Source: Oscillospiraceae bacterium
GTDB lineage: Bacteria; Bacillota; Clostridia; Oscillospirales; Oscillospiraceae
Assembly: GCA_020025425.1 (NCBI GenBank)
Contig: JAHHSD010000037.1
Location: 1 to 19,211, forward strand
Direction: 5' to 3'
Length of the DNA stretch: 19,211 bases
Positions 12,743 to 19,211 of this stretch are shown here, piece after piece (position 1 is the stretch's first letter; each line of letters begins with the position of its first letter). Made by a program: the position numbers and the translations under genes. A model generated the notes under the pieces. It worked only from the letters and a program-made list of their open reading frames with translations, made no database searches and had not been told where the DNA came from.

Positions 12743-14632
12743 ATGACATTTCGCGACCTGGGGCTGATTGCCCCCATTCTCAGTGCTCTGGACGACCAGG
12801 GCTACGACCACCCCTCTCCCATTCAGGAGAAGGCCATTCCCCCCGCCCTGGAGGGGCGGGACGTACTGGGCTGCGCCCAGACCGGCACCGGCAAGACCTG
12901 TGCCTTTTCCGCACCCATCTTACAGCGGCTCAACTCCGCCCACCACGTTGACCACGCCATCCGCGCCCTGATCCTGACCCCCACCCGTGAGCTGGCCATC
13001 CAGATCGGCGAGAACCTGGAGCAGTACGGCAAAAACCTGCCCCTGCGCTCCACGGTCATCTTCGGCGGCGTGGGCCAGGGTCCCCAGGTGGACCGGCTCA
13101 AGCGCGGCGTGGACATCCTGGTGGCCACCCCCGGCCGGCTGGGCGACCTGTACCAGCAGAAGCTGCTGGACCTGTCCAGCATCGAGATCTTTGTCCTGGA
13201 CGAGGCCGACCGGATGCTGGATATGGGCTTCATCCACGATGTGAAGAAGATCCTCAAGTGGCTCCCCAGGGAGAAGCAGACCATGCTCTTCTCGGCCACC
13301 ATGCCCAAGGAGATCACCAAGCTGGTAGACTCTCTCCTCCAAAACCCCGCCCGGGTGGCGGTGGACCCGGTGTCCTCCCCGGTGGAGGCCATCGAGCAGA
13401 GCGTCTACTTTGTGGACCGGAACAACAAGACCAAGCTGCTGGCCCAGCTGATCCGGGAGAAGGGCGTGCAGAACGCCCTGATCTTTACCCGCACCAAGCA
13501 CGGGGCCAACAAGGTGGCCCGGGACCTGGAAAAGCTGGGGATCACCGCCGCCGCCATTCACGGCAACAAGAGCCAGACCGCCCGCCAGCAGGCCCTGAGC
13601 GACTTCAAGCAGGGGGCCGTCCGCTGCCTGGTGGCCACCGACATCGCCGCCCGCGGCCTGGATATCGAGGAGCTGTCCCACGTCTTTAACTACAACCTGC
13701 CCGAGGTCCCCGAGACCTACGTCCACCGCATCGGCCGCACCGGCCGGGCCGGACGGGGCGGTGAGGCCATCGCCTTCTGCGATTTTGGCGAGAAGCCCCT
13801 GCTCCGGGAGATCGAAAAGCTGATCGGCCGCACCATCCCCGTGGAGGAGGATCACCCCTTCCCCATGGTGGTGCTGGAGGCCCCCAAGCGGGACAAGAAC
13901 GGCCGCATCATCAACGAGGAGGACGCCGAGGCCCGCAGCGCTGCCCGCGCCCGCCATCAGGAGCGCGCAGCCGCCGCCAAGGCGGTCCAGGCCCAGCGGG
14001 AGGAGCGCAAGCCCGCCCCCGCACCGGAGCAGGAGCAGTCCGCCGGCAGGCGCCGCCGCCGGAGAGGGAAAAAGCCGGCTCAGCCCGAGCTGACCGTCTC
14101 CCAGGAGGTCCGCCAGGAGGAGCCTGTGGAGCCCCTGGAGTCCATCCATCTGTCCCAGCGCCCCAAGCTGACCCGTCCCGGCTCCCACCTGGAGACCGGC
14201 AGCGCCATGCCCCGGACCGAGTTCTCCCGGCCAGGGGGTTTGGCCGGCGACCACATCATGGACGCCACCGCCCGGCTGCTGGCCCCCCGCCGCAGTGTGA
14301 CCCGGTCTGCCGCCCCCGCTCCCGCTCCGGAGCAGGAGCAGCGCCCCGCCCGCAGACGAAAGAGATCCTCCGCCGGCAAGACCCAGCCCGCCCATCAGGA
14401 GAAGCAGCTTCAGAAGGCCCACGCCGAGGAGCAGGCCCGCAAGGGCTCCGGCCGGAAAAAGCACGGCGCCCAGCAGTCCGCCCCCCAGAAGAACGGAACC
14501 AACGGCCAGAAGCGGCACAGCGGCGGCGGCATGGGCCGCCGGGGCATGCCCATGGAGCCGATGAAATCCAACCAGACCAAGGACTCCACCGAGCAGCACA
14601 GTCTGATGAAGCCCTACTATCTGGACATTTGA
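12743..14632 (+). CDS. DEAD-box ATP-dependent RNA helicase (RhlE-like) with long basic tail
   Basis: An RNA-unwinding ATPase of 629 residues, probably active in ribosome assembly, mRNA decay or cold adaptation. Core motifs in order: Q motif near SPIQEKAIP (about 27-35), Walker A AQTGTGKT at 45-52, PTREL, TPGR, DEAD at 153-156, SAT at 184-186, VATDIAARGLDI, and HRIGRTGRAG at 328-337. The core ends near residue 370. The remaining 260 residues are low-complexity and rich in Arg, Gln, Glu, Pro and Ala. They include an exact 9-residue repeat, PAPAPEQEQ, at 424-432 and 525-533, each followed by an Arg/Lys cluster. The last residues, SLMKPYYLDI, look like a defined end motif. The ATG follows GGAAAAAGGAAGAG. 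Confidence 0.94.
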   Translation: MTFRDLGLIAPILSALDDQGYDHPSPIQEKAIPPALEGRDVLGCAQTGTGKTCAFSAPILQRLNSAHHVDHAIRALILTPTRELAIQIGENLEQYGKNLPLRSTVIFGGVGQGPQVDRLKRGVDILVATPGRLGDLYQQKLLDLSSIEIFVLDEADRMLDMGFIHDVKKILKWLPREKQTMLFSATMPKEITKLVDSLLQNPARVAVDPVSSPVEAIEQSVYFVDRNNKTKLLAQLIREKGVQNALIFTRTKHGANKVARDLEKLGITAAAIHGNKSQTARQQALSDFKQGAVRCLVATDIAARGLDIEELSHVFNYNLPEVPETYVHRIGRTGRAGRGGEAIAFCDFGEKPLLREIEKLIGRTIPVEEDHPFPMVVLEAPKRDKNGRIINEEDAEARSAARARHQERAAAAKAVQAQREERKPAPAPEQEQSAGRRRRRRGKKPAQPELTVSQEVRQEEPVEPLESIHLSQRPKLTRPGSHLETGSAMPRTEFSRPGGLAGDHIMDATARLLAPRRSVTRSAAPAPAPEQEQRPARRRKRSSAGKTQPAHQEKQLQKAHAEEQARKGSGRKKHGAQQSAPQKNGTNGQKRHSGGGMGRRGMPMEPMKSNQTKDSTEQHSLMKPYYLDI

Positions 14633-14657
14633 ATCCCCGCCCCGCTGGCGGTATCAT
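14629..14657 (+). promoter_or_regulatory. Promoter of the CoA-transferase gene
   Basis: TTGAAT (14629-14634), which overlaps the stop codon of the helicase gene, a 17-nt spacer and TATCAT (14652-14657). No terminator separates the helicase gene, so read-through is possible as well. Confidence 0.5.
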
Positions 14658-14700
14658 ACAAGTAAGTTCCCAATACAGATAGAAATTGGAGGTTTTTACA

Positions 14701-16038
14701 ATGGATTATCAAGCTATGTATCAGGAGAAGCTGACCACCCCCGAGGAAGCCGTCAAGATCGTCAAGTCCGGCGACTGGGTCGATTACGGCTGGTGCACCA
14801 ACCACCCCGTCTCCCTGGATAAGGCCCTGGCCGCCCGCAAGGACGAGCTGACCGACGTGAAGATCCGCGGCGGCGTGACCCTGTGGATGCCCGAGATCGC
14901 CAAGGCCGACGACGCCGGCGACCACTTCACCTGGAACTCCTGGCACTGCACCGGCGTGGACCGCAAGATCATCACCAAGGGCATGGGCTATTTCAGCCCC
15001 ATGCGCTACTCCGAGCTGCCCCGCTTCTACCGTGAGAACATCGAGGTGGATGTGGCCATGCTCCAGGTCACTCCCATGGACAGCCACGGCAACTTCAGCT
15101 TCGCCCTGGGTGCTTCCCACCTGGCCGACATGCTGGAGCGCGCCAAGAAGATCATCGTGGAGGTCAACCCCAAGATGCCCTGGGTCTTTGGCCTGAACGG
15201 CACCGAAATCAACATCCGCGACGTGGACATGGTGGTTGAGGGCGAGGCCGACGGCGTGGCTCAGCTGGCCAGCGGCGGCGCTCCCACCGAGGTGGATACC
15301 GCTGTGGCCAACCTGGTGGTCCCCCAGATCCCCAACGGCGCCTGCCTGCAGCTTGGCATCGGCGGCATGCCCAACACCATCGGCTCCATGATCGCCCAGT
15401 CCGATCTGAAGGACCTGTCTGTTCACACCGAGATGTATGTGGACGGCTTCGTGGACATCGCCAACGCCGGCAAGATCACCGGCAAGTACAAGAACCTGGA
15501 CAAGGGCCGTCAGGTCTACGCCTTCGCCGCCGGCACCCAGAAGCTGTATGACTACATGGACCGCAACCCCGAGGTGATGGCCGCCCCCGTGGACTACACC
15601 AACGATCCCTTTATCATCAGCCAGATCGACAACTTCATCTCCATCAACAACGCCATTGACATCGACCTGTTCGGCCAGGTCAACGCCGAGTCCGCCGGCA
15701 CCAAGCATATCTCCGGCACCGGCGGCCAGCTGGACTTCGTCATGGGCGCTTACCTGTCCAAGGGCGGCAAGAGCTTCATCTGCATGTCCTCCACCGTCAC
15801 CGGCAAGGACGGCGTGACCAAGAGCCGCATCGTCCCCACCCTGGCCAGCGGCTCCATCGTCACCGACCCCCGCTCCTGCGGCCACTACATCGTCACCGAG
15901 TACGGCATGGTCAACCTGAAGGGCCTGTCCACCTGGGAGCGCGCCGAGCAGCTCATCGGCATTGCTCACCCCGACTTCCGCGAGCAGCTGATCCAGGACG
16001 CCGAGAAAATGCACATCTGGCGCCGCAGCAACAAGTAA
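14701..16038 (+). CDS. but: Butyryl-CoA:acetate CoA-transferase
   Basis: A 445-residue family I CoA-transferase. It moves CoA from butyryl-CoA to acetate, giving butyrate and acetyl-CoA, the last step of butyrate formation in many gut Clostridia. The opening (KSGDWVDYGWC near residues 22-32), PMRYSELPRFYREN and the ending HPDFREQLIQDAEKMHIWRRSN closely resemble the Roseburia-type enzyme as I remember it. The predicted catalytic glutamate is E244 in VHTEMY, and the oxyanion-loop GGQLDF is at 341-346. 4-Hydroxybutyrate CoA-transferase is the nearest alternative and cannot be excluded by eye. The ATG at 14701 is preferred over a TTG at 14686 because GGAGG would lie inside the longer form. Codon bias is extreme (mostly C-ending), which suggests high expression. 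Confidence 0.88.
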   Translation: MDYQAMYQEKLTTPEEAVKIVKSGDWVDYGWCTNHPVSLDKALAARKDELTDVKIRGGVTLWMPEIAKADDAGDHFTWNSWHCTGVDRKIITKGMGYFSPMRYSELPRFYRENIEVDVAMLQVTPMDSHGNFSFALGASHLADMLERAKKIIVEVNPKMPWVFGLNGTEINIRDVDMVVEGEADGVAQLASGGAPTEVDTAVANLVVPQIPNGACLQLGIGGMPNTIGSMIAQSDLKDLSVHTEMYVDGFVDIANAGKITGKYKNLDKGRQVYAFAAGTQKLYDYMDRNPEVMAAPVDYTNDPFIISQIDNFISINNAIDIDLFGQVNAESAGTKHISGTGGQLDFVMGAYLSKGGKSFICMSSTVTGKDGVTKSRIVPTLASGSIVTDPRSCGHYIVTEYGMVNLKGLSTWERAEQLIGIAHPDFREQLIQDAEKMHIWRRSNK

Positions 16039-16063
16039 GCTTCGCAGCTTAAAAATAGAGAAG

Positions 16064-16098
16064 AAAAGGCCCCGGACGCATAGCGTCCGGGGCCTTTT
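16064..16098 (+). terminator. Rho-independent terminator of the CoA-transferase gene
   Basis: GGCCCCGGACGC (16068-16079) pairs with GCGTCCGGGGCC (16083-16094) around an ATA loop, flanked by AAAA and TTTT. It can work in both directions, so it may also stop the minus-strand sdpI transcript. Confidence 0.92.
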
Positions 16099-16135
16099 GT
16101 GCCTGGGCAGGTATGAGTGTCAGGAGTATCCGAAT

Positions 16136-16513
16136 TCAGCGAACAGTTCCATCCTTGTTAAATTTCTTTTTCAGGGCTTTTTCTACCGGGATGATCGACA
16201 GCAGCATGACCGTTAACTGTACACCAACAATGACCAGTGAAGCAATTCCTATTTCATTGACCTCACGGTTCACATATTGTACATGTACCGCAATCGTCGG
16301 AAGCACCTGAATCAGCCCGGCTTTATACCATAGCTGTCCGCAATAGGTATTGGCAAATTTCCATGTCTCCATATTCTGCATGGAGCGTCTTGTCCGATAC
16401 CCTGAAGTGGGGTTGATCTTGCTGGGACAATGCTTCCATATCCTGTAACCTGTAATCCCCATTGCCGCCGGAATGAGCAGATCACACACAAGCATAAACC
16501 ACCAAAATCCCAT
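16136..16513 (-). CDS. SdpI-like membrane protein
   Basis: A 125-residue membrane protein with the SdpI-type pattern. The first helix is FWWFMLVCDLLIPAAMGI. It is followed by the family's loop (INPTSGYRTRRSMQNMETW, then KFANTYCGQLWYKAG), a second helix and a third helix (SLVIVGVQLTVMLLSI), and a basic C-terminus. In Bacillus, SdpI protects against the SdpC toxin and signals to the repressor SdpR; many relatives have unknown roles. No toxin gene is present here. I choose the ATG at 16511-16513 because AAGGGGTG lies 6-7 nt upstream. The same frame is open through the upstream helix-turn-helix, so a fused 218-residue product is a real alternative. The gene is AT-richer than its surroundings. Confidence 0.75.
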   Translation of the reverse strand: MGFWWFMLVCDLLIPAAMGITGYRIWKHCPSKINPTSGYRTRRSMQNMETWKFANTYCGQLWYKAGLIQVLPTIAVHVQYVNREVNEIGIASLVIVGVQLTVMLLSIIPVEKALKKKFNKDGTVR

Positions 16514-16580
16514 AAATTCACCCCTTCTATTTTGCAATGTCAGAGTAACTTTGAGCGGTCTGACTTCAACAGAAAATATC

Positions 16581-16792
16581 TTATATGCCCCCCAGATGGC
16601 CCAGCCCCAGCAGGGCCGCGGCCCCGTTTTTCCGCCGGCGGGCGGCAGCCCCCTCTCCCCTGTGCTGGGGGCGGACTGACCGCTCTCCCACTTGGTCACC
16701 GCCTGACGGCTGACTCCCATGCTCTCTGCCAGCTTCTCCTGGGACATTCCCCGCTGAAGCCTCAGCTCTTTGATCTGTTCTCCAAGTGTCAT
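16581..16792 (-). pseudogene. Truncated XRE-family helix-turn-helix gene
   Basis: The frame from the ATG at 16790-16792 (ribosome site GGTGGAGGAT) encodes a good XRE helix-turn-helix: MTLGEQIKELRLQRGMSQ, then LAESMGVSRQAVTKWESGQSAPS. Similarity to the family then stops. The usual following helices (of the NLxxLAxxFxVxxDxLL kind) are missing. The continuing frame becomes a Pro/Gly/Trp-rich stretch that runs in frame into the SdpI-like protein. In an alternative frame the sequence reads RRRKNGAAALLGLGHLGG and stops at 16581, resembling a basic linker and helix start of membrane-anchored XRE proteins. A deletion or frameshift is the simplest explanation; a genuine short HTH-SdpI fusion is possible. 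Confidence 0.6.
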
Positions 16793-16881
16793 ATCCTCCA
16801 CCTCCGCCTCCACTGTACCAAACAGAGAGGCTTTTTTCTACCAACTCCATGGCAACTTTCGGTTGCATCCCTGTTTTTCTC

Positions 16882-16890
16882 AGTATAGCA
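16882..16890 (-). promoter_or_regulatory. Extended -10 promoter of the XRE/SdpI unit
   Basis: On the minus strand TGC-TATACT (16882-16890), about 90 nt before the XRE start codon. The -35 is poor. Confidence 0.4.
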
Positions 16891-16913
16891 CCTTCTTTTT
16901 GCAAAGGGAACCA

Positions 16914-16949
16914 AAACTCCCCCGGTGTCTCAGGACACCGGGGGAGTTT
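16914..16949 (-). terminator. Terminator of the C69 dipeptidase gene
   Basis: A perfect 16-bp inverted repeat (AAACTCCCCCGGTGTC at 16914-16929 with 16934-16949, loop TCAG), 16 nt after the peptidase stop. On the minus strand it ends GAGTTTTGG. Confidence 0.88.
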
Positions 16950-16965
16950 GAATCACATGGTAATT

Positions 16966-18699
16966 TTACTTCTTATTCTTGTAGAACACGTAGCCGCCGA
17001 TCACAGCCACGATCACAACACCGGCCGCGACTGCAATGGCCGTATTGTTGGAGCCGGACTCCTGCTCGGGGGCAGCGGACTGGTCGGGGGTCTGCTGCTC
17101 CTCCTTCTCGTCCAGACCGGTACCGCCGATCTGGTCAAAGTCGTACTTGGGCATCACCTTGTTGGTCATAGCGGTGGGGACAAAGGCCTCGGTGTAATCG
17201 CCGGCCTCCACATAGGCCTGGAGCTCCTTCAGCACGGAGTCGGACATCTCAAAGATCTGCTGACCCAGGCTGTCGCCCAGCGCGGTGGCCTTCTCCTTGG
17301 CCAGCTCCTTATCCTTGGCCAGGATCTTGACCATCTCCTGGTCCACGGCACTCTGCTGCTGGATCAGGCTCTCCTGATACTGCTCAAAATACGCCTTCAC
17401 ATTGGCGCCGAACTTCTCCCGGTTCTCGCTGCAAATATTGTTGATGGTCTGGAAGTTCCAGTTGATGGAGCCCTCCACAAACTCCTCGCCTTCCTTCTGG
17501 TAGTGCTCGTTGGTGTCGGTCAGCAGGGCGCCGTAGAAGGGAACAAAGACGGAGAAGTCGGCGTCGGCCATGGCCTGCCACTGGATGGTGGCCAGCTCGG
17601 CGGGCATGTCCTGCCGCAGCTCAAAGACGTGGCACTCGCTCTGTCTGGTGTTGCCGATGGGATAGATGTCCGGGTTCTCGTTGCTGTTCATGGCGCTGCC
17701 CTCGCCCCGATAAGCCAGATACTGGAGGGCCTCCAGGGTGCTCAGCTTCTTCACGGGGTCGATCATCAGGGACAGGGGGTTCTCGTTGTTGTTGATGTTC
17801 TCCACATCCAGCTTGGCGGCCTCCTCGGGGTTCACATAGTAGAGGCCCTGATAGTACCGGCTGTACTGACCCTTGCCGGAGTTTTCATTGGCGTAGGACT
17901 TGGCTACATGGATCTTGCCGTTCTCGCCCAGCTTCAGGAAACCACCCTCCTCGGCGGTCTTGACCAGATCCTTGGAGACAATCACGTTCTCGGTGTCCTC
18001 CGGGTCGATCTCACCCAGCAGGGTGATGTTGGGATTCAGGCCCACCTTGTCGTCGGGCAGCTTGATGGCCGCATACTGGTGGCCGGAGACCACCTCAAAG
18101 TACCAGGCCTCGTTGGGGTCGCTGATGACAATGGCGTTGCATTCGCCGGCGCCGTGCTCATCAATGATATTGGCCAGGAGCTGAACGCCCTCCTTGGCAG
18201 TAGCCGCACCGCCCAGCAGCACGCTGGTAATGGAGATCTCGCAGATGCCGGTGTCCACCAGGGGATCGGCCGCCTCAGCCTTCTCGTTGTAATCGGTGGA
18301 GACGGTGGCAGTCACCGCCACACCCTTCTCGTTCATGCCGGCTGCGCCGTAGGGCTCGCCCACATCGTGGCCGTCCGCATCCTTCATGCCCTCACCGTAG
18401 GCGTAGGAGTCCCGCACCACGTTGTAGGCGTAGGTGTGGCTGGGGTTCTTCATAGAGAAGCCGTAGGAGTCCTGGTACATGGAGCCCTCGGGCCAGTCCT
18501 GAGCGGGCTTGACCTCGAACACCTTGCCGTACATATCGCCGATGTCCTCCGACCGTCCGATGAAGGTGCTGCCCGTCTCACTCACGCCGCTGCCGACGTA
18601 GATACCGGTACATGCGTATGCATTGGTTACATTAGAAAATACAAGTGCCAGGCCCAGGGCCGCAGTGGTGATTTTCTTCATTTTGCTGGACTTTTTCAT
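16966..18699 (-). CDS. Secreted, membrane-anchored C69-family dipeptidase
   Basis: A 577-residue Ntn-hydrolase of peptidase family C69 (PepD/dipeptidase A type), expected to cleave dipeptides outside the cell. The signal peptide spans residues 1-29 (MKKSSKMKK, hydrophobic core TTAALGLALVFSNV, AYA). Cleavage exposes C30 in CTGIYVG, the expected N-terminal nucleophile. SRSEDIGD-like GRSEDIGD follows near residue 48. The catalytic domain runs to about 490. A charged linker rich in Glu/Gln/Ser leads to one C-terminal transmembrane helix (TAIAVAAGVVIVAVIGGYVF) and KNKK. No LPxTG sortase motif is present, so it is held by the helix. The ATG at 18697-18699 follows AAAGGGAGAG. It has its own promoter and terminator; a PepSY-domain gene lies upstream. 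Confidence 0.93.
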   Translation of the reverse strand: MKKSSKMKKITTAALGLALVFSNVTNAYACTGIYVGSGVSETGSTFIGRSEDIGDMYGKVFEVKPAQDWPEGSMYQDSYGFSMKNPSHTYAYNVVRDSYAYGEGMKDADGHDVGEPYGAAGMNEKGVAVTATVSTDYNEKAEAADPLVDTGICEISITSVLLGGAATAKEGVQLLANIIDEHGAGECNAIVISDPNEAWYFEVVSGHQYAAIKLPDDKVGLNPNITLLGEIDPEDTENVIVSKDLVKTAEEGGFLKLGENGKIHVAKSYANENSGKGQYSRYYQGLYYVNPEEAAKLDVENINNNENPLSLMIDPVKKLSTLEALQYLAYRGEGSAMNSNENPDIYPIGNTRQSECHVFELRQDMPAELATIQWQAMADADFSVFVPFYGALLTDTNEHYQKEGEEFVEGSINWNFQTINNICSENREKFGANVKAYFEQYQESLIQQQSAVDQEMVKILAKDKELAKEKATALGDSLGQQIFEMSDSVLKELQAYVEAGDYTEAFVPTAMTNKVMPKYDFDQIGGTGLDEKEEQQTPDQSAAPEQESGSNNTAIAVAAGVVIVAVIGGYVFYKNKK

Positions 18700-18747
18700 T
18701 TCTTTCTCTCCCTTTCATGTCACGGGGTCTTGTTTGATGTTGGGATT

Positions 18748-18776
18748 AGTCTAGCATAATTATTCGTATATTTCAA
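18748..18776 (-). promoter_or_regulatory. Promoter of the C69 dipeptidase gene
   Basis: On the minus strand: TTGAAA (18771-18776), a 17-nt spacer ending in TGC, then TAGACT (18748-18753). The region is strongly AT-rich. Confidence 0.65.
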
Positions 18777-18790
18777 GTATAAAACGAATA
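18761..18790. promoter_or_regulatory. Inverted TATTCGT/ACGAATA repeat over the dipeptidase -35
   Basis: TATTCGT (18761-18767) and ACGAATA (18784-18790) are perfect inverted copies 16 nt apart, and they flank the -35. The same heptamer recurs at 18955-18961. This looks like an operator, but I cannot name the regulator. Confidence 0.35.
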
Positions 18791-18898
18791 TTTATTCATA
18801 TTATACGTTTTGTATGTAATCTGTGTGAATATCATCAGCTGTTTTACAGCATTTTTACCAGAACAGTGCCCTGGAGTCATTCTGTTTTCCCTCCCGCA

Positions 18899-18940
18899 TA
18901 AAACAAACGGAGTACCGAAATCGGTACTCCGTTTGTTTTA
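18899..18940 (-). terminator. Terminator of the PepSY-protein gene
   Basis: A perfect inverted repeat with 20-nt arms (18899-18918 and 18921-18940; core ACGGAGTACCGA/TCGGTACTCCGT). The A/T ends supply a T run on the minus strand. A second small hairpin, TTATTCG/CGAATAA, at 18954-18973 lies between it and the stop codon. The rest of 18700-18975 shows only the promoter and operator elements listed. Confidence 0.75.
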
Positions 18941-18975
18941 TAGTATGCACTTCTTATTCGTTTATGCGAATAAAA

Positions 18976-19211
18976 TCAATCATCCAGCTCCGACTTATAG
19001 GAGTTCACTCCGCCGTTCAGGGCGTTGATCTTATACTCGTACTCCATGCTGCCGGACTTGAAGTCGACCTCCCAGCAGCCGTCGTCCAACTCCGCATCCA
19101 GATCATAGGCCTGGGCGCGGCTGACACCGGCATGGGACAGGGCCGCATTGATGGCCTGATCCCGGGTCACACCGGCAGGGGCCGGAGCGGGGTTGGGCGC
19201 AGGCTTGGGGG
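18976..19211 (-). CDS. PepSY-domain protein, C-terminal part (5' end beyond the window)
   Basis: The last 78 codons of a longer gene. After a Pro/Ala linker (KPAPNPAPAPAG) comes one PepSY-type domain: VTRDQAINAALSHAGVSRAQ, then LDAELDDGCWEVDFKSGSMEYEYKINALNGG. This is the typical helix plus strands ending in a D/N-GG turn. PepSY domains occur in protease propeptides and in secreted or membrane proteins and often act as inhibitors or chaperones. The linker suggests a secreted multi-domain or anchored protein whose earlier part lies outside. The stop TGA is at 18976-18978, followed by hairpins at 18954 and 18899. It lies upstream of the C69 dipeptidase on the same strand but is separated from it by a terminator and a promoter. 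Confidence 0.85.
   Translation of the reverse strand, partial: PKPAPNPAPAPAGVTRDQAINAALSHAGVSRAQAYDLDAELDDGCWEVDFKSGSMEYEYKINALNGGVNSYKSELDD

Noticed and set aside
12920..14599. Very long open frame antisense to the DEAD-box gene (559 codons, minus)
   Set aside because: Its translation is a Gly/Leu/Ala/Val/His/Gln-rich low-complexity product, as expected from the complement of C-ending codons. The sense strand has intact helicase motifs.
14686..14700. Earlier TTG start for the CoA-transferase
   Set aside because: GGAGG lies inside the extension; the ATG at 14701 gives the family's usual N-terminus.
16786..18759. Long plus-strand open frame across the C69 dipeptidase gene
   Set aside because: It is the mirror of the GC-biased peptidase codons, with Gly/Val/Leu/His-rich low-complexity sequence, and it crosses a terminator and a promoter.

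Overview
The window looks like chromosomal DNA from a GC-rich gut Clostridia, most likely Oscillospiraceae (Flavonifractor/Lawsonibacter/Intestinimonas-like). This is inferred from the strong GCC/CTG/CGC codon preference with Gram-positive AGGAGG ribosome sites, the anaerobic ribonucleotide reductase pair, a butyryl-CoA:acetate CoA-transferase, a ThiI without a rhodanese domain, and a cell-surface C69 dipeptidase. There are no rRNA or tRNA genes, no CRISPR array, and no recognisable insertion sequence or phage gene. Most of it is housekeeping DNA with short AT-richer accessory patches.

Region 1 (1-2738, all minus): mnmA (tRNA U34 thiolation) overlaps by ATGA a small two-helix membrane protein. 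An eight-helix membrane protein of unknown role then precedes metG, whose N-terminal part lies at the window edge. Region 2 (2739-5777, plus): nrdD-nrdG, the oxygen-sensitive class III ribonucleotide reductase and its radical-SAM activase. Their promoter carries two NrdR-box-like sites 31 bp apart, and a strong terminator closes the operon. Region 3 (5824-8371): a membrane-anchored XRE regulator with dyads over its own promoter, a terminator, then a COG3910-like ATPase that overlaps an AT-rich two-helix membrane protein. A hairpin-bearing gap follows.

Region 4 (8372-9301, minus): a polytopic membrane protein with a structured leader of about 110 nt. Region 5 (9413-14632, plus): thiI, cinA, a terminator, a divergent shikimate-kinase-like gene and a DEAD-box RNA helicase with a long basic tail. 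Region 6 (14629-16098): the butyryl-CoA:acetate CoA-transferase gene with its own promoter and terminator. Region 7 (16136-19211, minus): an SdpI-like protein behind a truncated XRE helix-turn-helix, a secreted and membrane-anchored C69 dipeptidase, and the 3' end of a PepSY-domain protein.

Taken together, MnmA, ThiI and MetG serve tRNA maturation and charging, NrdDG supplies deoxynucleotides without oxygen, and the CoA-transferase makes the last step of butyrate formation. I see no clearly new multi-gene system. The points most worth a second look are the ATPase/small membrane protein pair, the shikimate-kinase-like protein with altered substrate residues, the XRE-SdpI remnant or fusion, and several unassigned regulatory dyads and leaders.
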